This document shows positions 24,371-35,539 of a stretch of 64,000 bases of DNA, piece after piece. Made by a program: the position numbers and the translations under genes. How positions within the stretch are numbered: position 1 is the first letter of the stretch; every line of letters starts with the position of its first letter. Under the pieces are notes generated by a model. The model saw only the letters and a list, made by a program, of their open reading frames with translations. It was not told the origin of the DNA and searched no databases. This DNA comes from Candidatus Poribacteria bacterium (GTDB lineage Bacteria > Poribacteria > WGA-4E > WGA-3G): NCBI GenBank assembly GCA_958295815.1, contig OY282374.1:1818856-1882855 (forward strand). Direction: 5' to 3'.

Positions 24371-27300
24371 CTATTTCTTTATTAACATCTTTCGTGTTGA
24401 TGTAAAATCGCCTGCTGTTAGACTATAAAAATAGATGCCACTCGCAACACGTTCGCCTTGCTCATTTCTACCATCCCAATGGATTGCCCGACCTCGGTGC
24501 TCATAAATTCCTGCTGATTGATGTCCCAATGCTAAGTTCCGAATCAACACTCCGTTTACTCCATAGATGCGCATTGTTACCTCAGCGGGTGCTGATAGGT
24601 GATACGGTATCCATGTTTCTGGATTGAAGGGATTGGGATAGTTCGCTAAAAGTGCTGTCTCTTTAGGTAGCAAGGATGCGACCAGTTGTTCAAGCGCAGC
24701 AATACCTCGTAGGAAGGTTTCAGTTTTGTTGGTGATTTGCTTTGCTTCATCAATCCATCGTTGTAGATTTGCTGCTGTCCATAAGGATTCCAGTTGTGCA
24801 TCTGTAGCGGGGGCTGCTGGCACAGGATCTAATGCATCAAGCACTAATTCCATATCTTCGTGATTGACAATCCCATCTCTGTTAATGTCTGTGTTTGGTA
24901 TTGCGCCATCGGGGAGCGTTGTCCCCAAGGTTGCAGCAACTAATACAAGGTCCTCCACATCTACAATTCCGTCTCTATTGACATCTTCCATGATTTTCGT
25001 TTCAGGTATAATAACGGTAGCGGTAAAGGTAAGTTCTGATTTGATTTTCTCGGCAGTTACACGAACCGTATTGGTTTCTTGTGTCCAGCCTAACCGTAGA
25101 ACGCTTTGTGCTTTCCCAGTGCTATCTGTTGTGGTGGTTGTGTTAGTAAGTTGCCCGCCACCAGCCGTAACCGTAAAAGTGACAGATATGTTCGGAGCAG
25201 GTTTGCCATCTGTTCCTATAACTTGCACAATAAATGGAGATGATAACAACTTTCCACCAAAATCTGTTTGATTATCACCGGAAATCAGGAGAAATTCCGG
25301 ATGTGCAATGTTATCAAACCAAACCCTAATCCCTTTTGCCTGCATAGCCGGGATATGTGTGTGAATGGAAGCAAAGTTAAGTGGGTTATCTTCCAGATAG
25401 AGACCTATCCGAATCCCTCGTGTTCCTATTAGATTTAATCCTACTAACGGAGACACGTCCGAAATGGTATTGTTCCTGAGACTCAGGTATGTAAGGGTTG
25501 TAAGCTTAGCAAAGTATGAAATATCAGTGAATTTGTTGTTATCAAGTATCAATTCTGTCAATTGTGTAAGTTTCGTGAAGTCTGAAATATCGGAGATATT
25601 ATTATTATCAAGCATCAAACGGGTGAGTTGTGTGAGTTCCGCAAGCGGAGACACATCCGAAAGGTCGTTGTCATCAAGTGCTAATGTCTGCAGTTGTGTG
25701 AGTTCTGCGAGCGGAGAAACATCGGAGATGATATTGCTACTAAGCCATAACGTTGTGAGTTTTGAAAGTCCGGTGAGAGGTAATACATCAGAAATATTAT
25801 TGTCGTGAAGGTGTAAAGTTTGTAGTTCTGTAAGACGTGTGAGAAAAGATACGTCAGAGATGGCGTTTGAGGGAATGCTCAGGAAACCCAACCCAACAAG
25901 GGATCCAAGTGGGGTAAAATCTGATATTTTATTGCTGTTTAGCCAACCTTGTCCGGCAATTGCTACACCTCCAAGATAGAGTGTCCTGAGGTTGTGGGCG
26001 TGTTCGATGCCCGTAAGGTCTCGGATATTAGCGTTTCGCGCGTCAAGTATAAGCAATTTCAACATATCTCCCGCGGTAAGCTGCGTTCCCTGCGGTTTAC
26101 TGAGAGTTCCTGTTATCTTGGCGCGTAGGTTTGCATCGGGAATTTGCACAACGGTGTTAGCGTCAATACCTGTTATAGAAAAACTCAAGGGTTGTGAGAT
26201 TTCAGGCACTGAAGCAAGGAAAGTGTTCTTACCAACGGTAGAACCCAACGTAAAGATTCCACCAGCTGTTCCCCTTTGACCGGTAGTGGTTTTTACTGTC
26301 GAAACATGTCCACTAACGTCTGTGAAAGTAAAAGTGACAGGAACGCCCCAAAACTCAATTCCGTTCTCATCCTGCACTTTTACATAGCCTCCTATTCTGG
26401 TACCAGTGAATCCATGCGTGCCAGAAATATTGAGGAGCGTAGTAGGGGTGCGATTGTCAACAGAAACGGCGGTTCCGCGTGCTTGAATAACCGGAATATG
26501 TGTGTAGAGTGATGGGTAGTTTAATAGATTTCCTTTCAAACGCAGTGTTTTCAATTGTGTGAGTTCTGCAAGAGGTGCTATGTCAGAAAGATTGTTGTTC
26601 TCAAGGGATAATGTAGTGAGCTGCGTAAATGTTGTAAGGATTTCCAAATCCTCTAAATTGTTATTGTTAAGAGTTAGGGTCTCAAGGTTAGATGCATATT
26701 GCAGTCCAGTGAGGTCAGTAATACCGGAGCTATTAGCCGTAAGAGATTCCAAACTTAACATATCTGCCACAGTGATTATGGCATCGTTCGGTTTTCCGAG
26801 AGTTTCAGCTATCTTCAAGCGGAGATTGGTATCCCGAAAATCCACAGATAAATCAAGCGGAATTGCGGTCGCAGTAAATTGTACGGGTTGAGAAATATCT
26901 GCGACTGTTGCGCTGACAGTTGTTGTGCCTCCATTTGCCCCGAAAGTCAAGCGTGTCCCGGCTCTACCAGAAGCATCTGTTGTTGTCGTCGTCGAACTCA
27001 GTTTTCCGTTTCCATCAGTGACTGTAAATCTAACCGGCACTTCCGCGAAGGAGCGATTGTTCTGATCTTGGACTTCCACAACAAATGGGAGGGGTAGATT
27101 CACATTAGCGAGGACTTGCTGACTATCACCTGATATTTTAAGGAGTTTTGTAGGTGTGCGAGTATTGAAACCTATCTGAATTCCTTTCTTCTCCATAGCG
27201 GGAATGTGTGTGTAAATAGAAGTGTAACTCAGCAGATTACCTTCAAGACTTAGACCTTTCGTGCGCCCCTGGGTCCCAGGTAAGTTTAACCCTACAAGAG

Positions 27301-29062
27301 GCGATATATCAGTGATCCTGTTGCTTACAAGACTCAATATTTGCAATTGTGTAAGAGATTGAAGTGGTGAAAGATCTGATATTGTGTTATTAGGTAGACC
27401 AAGGAATCTCAGTTGTGTCATCCGGGCAAGCGGAGAAAGATCTGATATTACATTCCAACTGAGATATAATTCCTTTAGTTGCGTCAGCTCTGCGAGAGGC
27501 GTAATATCCGAAATATTGTTGCGATCAAGTGCTAAACGCCAGAGTTGCGTCAGCCCTGCGAGAGGTGTGATATCCGAAATATTATTGCTATAAAATGATA
27601 AATCTTGAAGTCGTATAAGTTCTGTAAGTGCGGATATATCTGAGATACTATTATTCTGTAGATATAGGTGTGTAAGTTCATAAAATCCAGCGACGGGTGT
27701 AATATCCGAAATATCGTTGCCACTAAGCGATAAATACCAGAGTTGTGTCAGCCCTGTGAGAGGCGTGATATCCGAAATACTATTGCTATCGAGTGATAGG
27801 AATCCAAGTTGTGTAAGTTCTGTGAGCGCGGATATATCTGAGATAGTACTGTCATGAATATGTAGTGTTTGTAGGGTCGTTAGTTCTGACAAGACGGACA
27901 AGTTTGAAGTAGCAGTCTTATCAAGTCTAAGAGATTGAAGATTGATTGCATGTTCAAGCCCAGTGAGATCTGTAATTTGCTGTTCTGCGTAAAGACCTGT
28001 TAACCCTAACATTGCATGTGTTGTGATTGGAGCATTTCGGGACAGTCCAAGTTGTTCCCGCACTGCTGCTGCCAAGTTCCGATCTGGTATAGATACGACT
28101 TTGGAAGAAGGGAGCAGCTGTTTAGCATTAATCGGAAAGTTTTTACCTGAAATGTTTCCGTTGTTGTCAATTAATGTCAAATTTACTGTGTGAGTCCCAG
28201 GCGTAATATAAGTCGTGAGAAATTCAACGGTATTGCTTCTGCCGTTTAGTTGCTTGCAGGCAGCAAGTCCTACATCGTTTGTGAACAACTGTGCTTGATG
28301 GAGTCCATCCCGATCACTCACCTCAAATTGTAAGCGAATTGTATTCGGTGGAGATGCAAGGCTTGATTTCAGCATTTTAATAGTTGCTGGTGTGTTAGTA
28401 GAAAATTGGTCGGTGTTAAAAGCGCGGTGAACATTCAACCATTCTGCAGCGCAGTATGACAAGGTAACTCTATCGGTGAATCCGCCCTTCATTACGTCAT
28501 AGGGACCGCGGAGATCGTGTCCTAATCCAAATACATGTCCGATCTCGTGAGCTGTCAATGGTATCGCATCATAAGCTTGATTATTCGTCATTGCTAATCC
28601 ACCGTTTCCGTTTCCTATGTTAGCAACACCGGGAGCACCAATTACTTGATAACTAAATTCTGGAAATAAGAAATAGATATGTTGTGACGTATCATACTTT
28701 TTATGAACTTCTTCTCTAACGGCAAAGTATGCTCTATTACCCGATTCTCCCCCATAAGATCCAGCACTTGCCCTCAGTTTACCTGGGAAATGGTGAACTA
28801 CAGCGTTTCCTTTTGCATCAGCTTCAAAGAGAAATGTTTTTCTACCGAACCCGTTGCGTTCCATTTCATCCGCAAAGAATTTTTGGACGTTCTTAATTAA
28901 CCTATTGAGTTTTGCGTCTATATCTTTCTGGGGCTGGGTATTTGCTGGTAGAAAATAGATGATTCGTACAATAGGGCGCGAATCTTGTGCATATATGGAA
29001 TCCGTTATGAAGCAAAGTATCATGAGACATAAAAGTCCAATTGGAAGTAGCTTTCTATTCAT
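24371..29062 (-). CDS. Secreted metalloprotease-like protein with three LRR-Ig modules, dockerin and C-terminal sorting-type domain
   Basis: The 1563-residue protein has a signal peptide (1-25, cut after YAQ). A metzincin-type zinc site follows, HEIGHVFGLGH (His172, Glu173, His176, His182), with VMKGG (Met191) as a possible Met-turn. Three modules each pair internalin-like LRRs of about 22 residues with a Big/invasin-type Ig domain: LRR 362-615 and Ig 640-732; LRR 740-860 and Ig 875-965; LRR 975-1240 and Ig 1255-1350. Residues 1358-1412 carry two dockerin-like Ca motifs (DVNRDGIVDVED, DINRDGIVNHED). The end (1470-1563; NYPNPFNPETWIPY, GIYFYSL, KMLIKK) resembles a FlgD/T9SS-type sorting domain. 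GGAGG precedes the ATG. It is probably exported and surface-bound, degrading or binding proteins. Confidence 0.9.
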   Translation of the reverse strand: MNRKLLPIGLLCLMILCFITDSIYAQDSRPIVRIIYFLPANTQPQKDIDAKLNRLIKNVQKFFADEMERNGFGRKTFLFEADAKGNAVVHHFPGKLRASAGSYGGESGNRAYFAVREEVHKKYDTSQHIYFLFPEFSYQVIGAPGVANIGNGNGGLAMTNNQAYDAIPLTAHEIGHVFGLGHDLRGPYDVMKGGFTDRVTLSYCAAEWLNVHRAFNTDQFSTNTPATIKMLKSSLASPPNTIRLQFEVSDRDGLHQAQLFTNDVGLAACKQLNGRSNTVEFLTTYITPGTHTVNLTLIDNNGNISGKNFPINAKQLLPSSKVVSIPDRNLAAAVREQLGLSRNAPITTHAMLGLTGLYAEQQITDLTGLEHAINLQSLRLDKTATSNLSVLSELTTLQTLHIHDSTISDISALTELTQLGFLSLDSNSISDITPLTGLTQLWYLSLSGNDISDITPVAGFYELTHLYLQNNSISDISALTELIRLQDLSFYSNNISDITPLAGLTQLWRLALDRNNISDITPLAELTQLKELYLSWNVISDLSPLARMTQLRFLGLPNNTISDLSPLQSLTQLQILSLVSNRITDISPLVGLNLPGTQGRTKGLSLEGNLLSYTSIYTHIPAMEKKGIQIGFNTRTPTKLLKISGDSQQVLANVNLPLPFVVEVQDQNNRSFAEVPVRFTVTDGNGKLSSTTTTTDASGRAGTRLTFGANGGTTTVSATVADISQPVQFTATAIPLDLSVDFRDTNLRLKIAETLGKPNDAIITVADMLSLESLTANSSGITDLTGLQYASNLETLTLNNNNLEDLEILTTFTQLTTLSLENNNLSDIAPLAELTQLKTLRLKGNLLNYPSLYTHIPVIQARGTAVSVDNRTPTTLLNISGTHGFTGTRIGGYVKVQDENGIEFWGVPVTFTFTDVSGHVSTVKTTTGQRGTAGGIFTLGSTVGKNTFLASVPEISQPLSFSITGIDANTVVQIPDANLRAKITGTLSKPQGTQLTAGDMLKLLILDARNANIRDLTGIEHAHNLRTLYLGGVAIAGQGWLNSNKISDFTPLGSLVGLGFLSIPSNAISDVSFLTRLTELQTLHLHDNNISDVLPLTGLSKLTTLWLSSNIISDVSPLAELTQLQTLALDDNDLSDVSPLAELTQLTRLMLDNNNISDISDFTKLTQLTELILDNNKFTDISYFAKLTTLTYLSLRNNTISDVSPLVGLNLIGTRGIRIGLYLEDNPLNFASIHTHIPAMQAKGIRVWFDNIAHPEFLLISGDNQTDFGGKLLSSPFIVQVIGTDGKPAPNISVTFTVTAGGGQLTNTTTTTDSTGKAQSVLRLGWTQETNTVRVTAEKIKSELTFTATVIIPETKIMEDVNRDGIVDVEDLVLVAATLGTTLPDGAIPNTDINRDGIVNHEDMELVLDALDPVPAAPATDAQLESLWTAANLQRWIDEAKQITNKTETFLRGIAALEQLVASLLPKETALLANYPNPFNPETWIPYHLSAPAEVTMRIYGVNGVLIRNLALGHQSAGIYEHRGRAIHWDGRNEQGERVASGIYFYSLTAGDFTSTRKMLIKK
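25343..26140 (-). repeat. LRR repeat block 3 (coding, about 66-base period)
   Basis: Protein residues 975-1240 of the large secreted protein. Repeats of about 22 residues follow the pattern LTxLxxLxLxxNxISDVSPL, giving a DNA period near 66 bases. The near-identical units may allow slippage or recombination. Confidence 0.75.
27218..27979 (-). repeat. LRR repeat block 1 (coding, about 66-base period)
   Basis: Protein residues 362-615 of the large secreted protein: about eleven units of the form NxISDITPLxxLTQLxxLxL. Several adjacent units are very similar at DNA level (for example around 27480-27800), suggesting recent expansion. Confidence 0.75.
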
Positions 29063-29090
29063 GAATTATCCTCCAAACCCTACTGTGAAT

Positions 29091-30179
29091 TTACGGTAAA
29101 TCCTTTACACAACGGAATCCAATGCTGTAGTTCGCGCTTGCAGGATTGAGCATGAACCGGGTGCTATTGCGCACGTTTCCTGAAGTCACAAGCCAAGCAC
29201 CGCCGCGCAACACACGATCTGATTCAACGCTTTCAAAACTACCGATTATCTCTTGGGCGGTGTTTGCACCTGAAAGCGGGTTTTCAGTTTGAGAAACCCC
29301 ATAAAAACTTGCATCATATTCGTCAAGACACCATTCCCAAACGTTTCCAGCCATATCGAACAAACCGTAGCCATTTTCTCGATAACTACCGACTGGGGCA
29401 GTGAATGCATAGCCATCATCTACCTCTTTATCTGCCCACCAATATTGCGACAAATTCTTGTCAGCAAAATTACACTGGGTTCCGGTTGGTGTGATGTTGC
29501 CCCACGGGTATGTCTTTGCGATCATACCGCCGCGTGCTGCTTTCTCCCATTCTGCTTCGGTTGGTAACCTTTTACCCGCCCATGTTGCATACGCCATAGC
29601 ATCGTGCCAACTCACAGAAACTATTGGATGCTGGTCCGTTGGAGCATATTCCACTATCTGTTCCCACTCTGGTGCTTGATGTCCGGTTTGTTTAACAAAT
29701 TGCTTATATTCACCCACCGTTACCTCATAGGGGTCCATAAGGAAAGAATCCACAAAAACAGTATGAACAGGTCGCTCATCATCTAAAGCGATTTCTGAAT
29801 CGCTTCCCATTTGAAACTCCCCTCCACGGATCATTACCATTCCTTCTGGAATAATCGTATATTCCAGAGTTTGTGTGCCATCTGCCCAAGTCAGTTCTAT
29901 GCTGAGGTCACCTAATGGAAATGGTCCCGAGATCGTAATTTTACTTTTGGGACCAATAACCGTTCCCGGTATCACCTTTAGGTTCTTTGGAGGGTCGGAA
30001 AAAAATACGATTATTGATTCACCGGGACGGATTGTGCTGCCGCTTTCTGGACTGGCGGCTTTGAATTCGACTGGACCTGGTTCTACGACTTCATCCTCAG
30101 TATCTAAACCACAACTAAGGAATGCGATGAGCAATAGATTTATTATTAATGAGACTAAGAGGTTAATAGTTTTTTTCAT
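29091..30179 (-). CDS. SUMF1/FGE-domain lipoprotein without the catalytic cysteines
   Basis: ATG 30179 gives a lipoprotein signal (MKKTINLLVSLIINLLLIAF, then LSCG); the longer frame to 30287 would bury it and run into the neighbouring gene. After an Ig-like stretch (about 40-115) comes a formylglycine-generating-enzyme fold domain: GGEFQMGSD, DERPVHTVFVDSFLMDPYEVT, WHDAMAYATWAGKRLPTEAEWE, YPWGN, GLFDMAGNVWEWCLDEY and LRGGAWLVTSGNVRNSTR, ending IGFRCVKD. True FGE has a Cys pair in the GGSFLC...YC region; here that stretch has none, so sulfatase activation is unlikely. It is probably surface-anchored with a binding role. The next gene starts 28 bases downstream. Confidence 0.86.
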   Translation of the reverse strand: MKKTINLLVSLIINLLLIAFLSCGLDTEDEVVEPGPVEFKAASPESGSTIRPGESIIVFFSDPPKNLKVIPGTVIGPKSKITISGPFPLGDLSIELTWADGTQTLEYTIIPEGMVMIRGGEFQMGSDSEIALDDERPVHTVFVDSFLMDPYEVTVGEYKQFVKQTGHQAPEWEQIVEYAPTDQHPIVSVSWHDAMAYATWAGKRLPTEAEWEKAARGGMIAKTYPWGNITPTGTQCNFADKNLSQYWWADKEVDDGYAFTAPVGSYRENGYGLFDMAGNVWEWCLDEYDASFYGVSQTENPLSGANTAQEIIGSFESVESDRVLRGGAWLVTSGNVRNSTRFMLNPASANYSIGFRCVKDLP

Positions 30180-30220
30180 AAAATACTTACAGTTTTCCTG
30201 TAGGATGGATTTCCGAATCC

Positions 30221-30241
30221 GGACAACTGACAACCGACAAC
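30221..30241. repeat. Heptad repeat, three units
   Basis: GGACAAC, TGACAAC, CGACAAC in exact 7-base register, between the isomerase stop and the SUMF1 gene. It is one of a dispersed family in this window. Confidence 0.6.
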
Positions 30242-30243
30242 CA

Positions 30244-31122
30244 TTACAGAAATTGCCGAAGATACCTACCGCCGAGGGCAAAGCCATCTAACCCGGGTGC
30301 ACCACGATCCTCGTTTTCTACACAAAGTACATAGTCGTAACCGGATTCCTGCAAGGCACCGGTGATTGTTCCCCAATTCAATTGTCCGCGTCCCGGCACA
30401 CGATATTGCCACCACCAGTTCCCAATGATACCTTGACGAAACTTCATTTGTGGGCTGATTTCACAATCTTTCACGTCCGCATAATACCACTTGCCGTTGA
30501 ACATACGGATCGCATCTTCAGCGGGTAAAATCCCCATCCATAACCAATGCGAGGGGTCGCAGGACAACCCCAGTGAATTTGATGGGATCGCATCAAGAAT
30601 ACGTTCCCACATTTCGGGGTTACAAGCGATATTGCCCATCCGCACGGCGCAATCTAATGCGAGTTGTACATTTTTCTCTTCAGCGAAACGGACGACTGGC
30701 GTCCACATCTCCTTGAATCGCCCGACGAGTTCAACAGATCTATCGCCGGGGTTCCCTGGTTCTGAAGAGAACTGCCCATAAAAATGCCAGCTGACCGGAC
30801 TACCGGCATAAGTCACCAATGCAGGTGCCCCCAAGATGTGTGTCGCTTCAATTGCCTGCATGAGTGTATCCCGCGCGTTTTCTCGTGTTTCTGCGTCGTC
30901 ATCAAGCAGGTTACAATGCGATGTTAAAGCGGCGATATAGATGCCGTTGGCATTCAAAATTTCCTTGACTTCATCTATACCCGATTGTATAATGGCACTC
31001 GGTTCAAAAGTGCCAGTGGCGTTGGGACGGATTGCGTCAAATCCATTGGTTTTTGCCCACGCTGCGCATTCGGCAAGGCTCCACGCGCCGTTGCCTGCGC
31101 TCGTGCTGAAACTTAAATCCAT
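30244..31122 (-). CDS. Sugar phosphate isomerase/epimerase (AP-endonuclease-2-like TIM barrel)
   Basis: The 292-residue protein belongs to the xylose-isomerase-like TIM barrel group. Metal-ligand and barrel motifs are visible: ALTSHCNLLDD, LVTYAGSP, VQLALDCAVRMG, GLSCDPSHWLWMG, WYYADVKDCE and DYVLCVENEDRG. Family members isomerise or epimerise sugars, cyclitols and their oxidised forms, often beside Gfo/Idh dehydrogenases. AAGGAA precedes ATG 31122. It is the first gene on the strand leading to the SUMF1 and LRR genes and is divergent from the glycosylase gene, sharing a 39-base gap. Confidence 0.88.
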   Translation of the reverse strand: MDLSFSTSAGNGAWSLAECAAWAKTNGFDAIRPNATGTFEPSAIIQSGIDEVKEILNANGIYIAALTSHCNLLDDDAETRENARDTLMQAIEATHILGAPALVTYAGSPVSWHFYGQFSSEPGNPGDRSVELVGRFKEMWTPVVRFAEEKNVQLALDCAVRMGNIACNPEMWERILDAIPSNSLGLSCDPSHWLWMGILPAEDAIRMFNGKWYYADVKDCEISPQMKFRQGIIGNWWWQYRVPGRGQLNWGTITGALQESGYDYVLCVENEDRGAPGLDGFALGGRYLRQFL

Positions 31123-31161
31123 AATTATTCCTTTATTTACTGCGTTAAGGACTCGCTACGC

Positions 31162-31839
31162 ATGCAAATTCTCTGTGAAGGTAATCTTACTGAAAAACTG
31201 TTTTCACTCTATAATCAGCTTCTTGCACAACACGGACACCGTAAATGGTGGCCCGCCGATACGCCGTTTGAAGTAGCACTCGGTGCAATCCTAACACAAG
31301 CCACATCGTGGCGCAATGTAGAAAAAGCAATGGACAATCTTAGAGCCGCTGGTGCTTTTACGCCTGAAGAGATAGACGCTGTCAGCCAAGCTGTATTGGA
31401 GCGTCTCCTCCGACCCTCACGTTACTTCCGTATGAAGGCGCAGAAGGTCCGGGCATTTATAGAGCATATCAAGGAACGTCCGATGCCCGTCATGTTTACA
31501 CAAGATGTTCCAGAGCTACGTGAAGAACTGCTCTCTATCTACGGGGTCGGTCCCGAAACGGCGGATACGATCATCCTCTACGCTGCTGGAAAACCGAGTT
31601 TTGTTGTTGATTCGTATACTTATAGACTTTTTTCGCGATTAGGATGGGTTGAAGGGAGATACGATTATGACAAGCTTCGCGCCCTATTTATGGACAATCT
31701 CCCGCACGATGTTGATCTCTTCAACGAATATCATGCGTTGATCGTTGGGCACGGTGCGAGGCTCTGTCACAAGAAAACACCGAATTGTCAAGAGTGCCGT
31801 TTGCGAACGTCGTGTGCTTATTACCAATCGTCTGAGTGA
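31162..31839 (+). CDS. Endonuclease III-related DNA glycosylase (HhH-GPD, COG2231/MagIII-like)
   Basis: The 225-residue base-excision-repair protein has the helix-hairpin-helix IYGVGPETADTIILY (residues 127-140) followed by the conserved Asp in FVVDSYTYR (Asp150). The C-terminal [4Fe-4S] motif CHKKTPNCQECRLRTSC has the C-x6-C-x2-C-x5-C spacing. Where endonuclease III has its Schiff-base Lys, this protein has Glu132, so it is probably a monofunctional glycosylase, as in MagIII 3-methyladenine glycosylase, rather than an AP lyase. It is transcribed alone, divergent from the isomerase operon and convergent with ligA. Confidence 0.87.
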   Translation: MQILCEGNLTEKLFSLYNQLLAQHGHRKWWPADTPFEVALGAILTQATSWRNVEKAMDNLRAAGAFTPEEIDAVSQAVLERLLRPSRYFRMKAQKVRAFIEHIKERPMPVMFTQDVPELREELLSIYGVGPETADTIILYAAGKPSFVVDSYTYRLFSRLGWVEGRYDYDKLRALFMDNLPHDVDLFNEYHALIVGHGARLCHKKTPNCQECRLRTSCAYYQSSE

Positions 31840-31874
31840 GACAAAGAACGAAGTAGTTGCGAATCGGTGTGCTG

Positions 31875-33884
<2,010 letters not shown>

Positions 33885-33909
33885 CTATTCCATTTTAGGA
33901 GAGGCGATA

Positions 33910-33926
33910 GCGGTACGACCTACCGC
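33910..33926. repeat. Small intergenic hairpin
   Basis: GCGGTA/TACCGC, 6-base stem with loop CGACC, between the aldehyde dehydrogenase and ligA. There is no T tract, so it is not a clear terminator. Confidence 0.4.
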
Positions 33927-33943
33927 AAGTCAATCTATTTGCG

Positions 33944-35371
33944 TCACTGCGTGTGTGCCGATAAATTGCCAGCGAGTGTCAACCGTCTCTGGCGAGTAAA
34001 GGTGCGCGGGCGGGTGAATCCTTCGCCTGTGGGTCCCGCAATCGTCATTGCTAAGTATCCTTCGCCTTCGAGTCCACAAGATGCGTAAGACGGAGCATTG
34101 ATAACTGTAACAGAGCAGTCCATCGCTTTCGTGAACTGTGTGATGCGTTTGGTATTGTTTGTGTGGAGTACTGCTGTGTGTCCGCGTCCACCCTCTGCCC
34201 TAACTGCGCCTGACAACGCCTCATCGAAATCGCTGCACCGGACGACAGGAAGAATCGGCATCAGGTATTCATTGATGACAAATCCGTGGTCTGCCGGAAC
34301 CTCGACCACAATCGCGAGCGTCCCCGCAGGGGCAGTGATACCAGCGGCGTTTAAGATAGTCGTGGCGTCTTTGCCGATATATTCTTTGTTTGATTCCCCG
34401 TTTTCCGTGACAACTGCTTCTAAGGCCTCGCGTTGGCTTGCTGTGAGCAAATGACCACCAGTTCGTGTGAGTTCCCGAACCGTTTCATTCGCAACAGACT
34501 CAATAACGAAGAGTGCCTTTTCGCCGATGCAGAGTAGGTTGTTGTCGAAACTGGTGCCTGCAATAACGTGCTTTGCCGCTTCTTGGATTTCAGCGGTTTC
34601 GTCGATAATTGCCGGTGGATTGCCAGGACCTGCGGCGATCGTCTTTTTCCCGCTTGATAACGCTGCTCTCACGACTGATGCCCCACCGGTAGCGACGACC
34701 ATAGAAATGTCGGAGTGATCCATAATCTCTTTTGCTGTCCGTAGACTGGCATTCGCAACGGAGGTGAGCAGATTCTCGGGACCGCCTGCTTTTACAATCG
34801 CCTCGTTAATAACGTGCATTGTCTCTTCGGTGCAGTCTCGTGCGTTTGGATGTGGACTGAAGACAACGGCGTTTCCAGCGGCTATCATTATAATTGCGTG
34901 GTTAATGACCGTAGATGTCGGATTCGTGGTGGGCGTAATTGAATTAATAACACCGAACGGGACATACTCAATGAGAAGCGTTCCAGTATCGCCTGAGACA
35001 GCCTCTGACAGCAGGTCATCTACACCGGGCGAGAGTGTTACGGCACCTTCATTTTTCATCACTTTATGTGCCGCGTTGCCCATATTTGTGTCTTGGACTG
35101 CGAGATCGGCAAGGCGTTTGGCGTTAGCAAGCGATACCTCTTTAATCGCTTCAATAATCTCTCGTCTTTTAGTGAACCCAAGTTTGACGAGTGCTGCTTG
35201 TGCTATTTTTGCTGCAGCAATAGCTTCTGCTGCTGTGCCGAAGACTCCTGCACGCGAGGAGCTCGCAGCCGTGGATACTGCTGGTTGTGGTGTTACCGGA
35301 CCAGTCTGTTGTAAAGTTCTCAAGACTTGAGAAACAATTTCTTCAATTTGTTTTTCGTCAATTTGTGCCAT
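33944..35371 (-). CDS. CoA-acylating aldehyde dehydrogenase of the PduP/EutE type with encapsulation peptide
   Basis: The 475-residue enzyme converts an aldehyde, CoA and NAD+ to acyl-CoA and NADH. The first 20 residues (QIEEIVSQVLRTLQQ) form an amphipathic helix typical of targeting peptides that dock cargo to microcompartment shells, followed by a Pro/Ser/Ala-rich linker. The catalytic Cys281 lies in GTSFDNNLLCIGEKA, with SITPTTNPTSTVINH, VVATGGASVVRAAL and AAGPGNPPAIID matching PduP/EutE. GGAGGG precedes ATG 35371. A shell protein gene lies directly upstream. The source of the aldehyde (propanediol, ethanolamine or a sugar-derived aldehyde) cannot be read here because no signature enzyme is in the window. 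Confidence 0.92.
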   Translation of the reverse strand: MAQIDEKQIEEIVSQVLRTLQQTGPVTPQPAVSTAASSSRAGVFGTAAEAIAAAKIAQAALVKLGFTKRREIIEAIKEVSLANAKRLADLAVQDTNMGNAAHKVMKNEGAVTLSPGVDDLLSEAVSGDTGTLLIEYVPFGVINSITPTTNPTSTVINHAIIMIAAGNAVVFSPHPNARDCTEETMHVINEAIVKAGGPENLLTSVANASLRTAKEIMDHSDISMVVATGGASVVRAALSSGKKTIAAGPGNPPAIIDETAEIQEAAKHVIAGTSFDNNLLCIGEKALFVIESVANETVRELTRTGGHLLTASQREALEAVVTENGESNKEYIGKDATTILNAAGITAPAGTLAIVVEVPADHGFVINEYLMPILPVVRCSDFDEALSGAVRAEGGRGHTAVLHTNNTKRITQFTKAMDCSVTVINAPSYASCGLEGEGYLAMTIAGPTGEGFTRPRTFTRQRRLTLAGNLSAHTQ

Positions 35372-35494
35372 TCAGCCCTCCAGTACCTCAGCGCGCATGA
35401 CGCGCGTACAGGAACACATGCTGAAACCACCCGCTGGTCCATGTTATACAGACCCCGTGGCAATACGAATGTGTTCTCTGGTAGATATAAGCGG

Positions 35495-35531
35495 TGTAGG
35501 GCTGAGGACGAGACCCATCCCTCGCCCTACA
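35495..35531 (-). repeat. Hairpin between the shell protein and aldehyde dehydrogenase genes
   Basis: TGTAGGGC pairs with GCCCTACA (8 bases), extended by GAGG/CCTC past one bulged base, with a 12-base loop. No T tract follows. Its place between two co-directed genes suggests an attenuator or mRNA-stabilising stem. Confidence 0.5.
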
Positions 35532-35539
35532 AATCCGAT

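Noticed and set aside
24371..29062. Regular 66-base periodicity that could suggest a CRISPR or minisatellite array
   Set aside because: The period is three times 22 codons and the units translate to leucine-rich repeats in one continuous reading frame with a signal peptide and other domains, so it is coding.
30180..30287. Longer N-terminus for the SUMF1 protein
   Set aside because: It would hide an evident lipoprotein signal that begins at ATG 30179 and overlap the end of the isomerase gene.
34098..35330. Long plus-strand frames opposite the aldehyde dehydrogenase gene
   Set aside because: They mirror the codon use of the minus-strand gene, contain no motifs, and the minus-strand protein is unambiguous.
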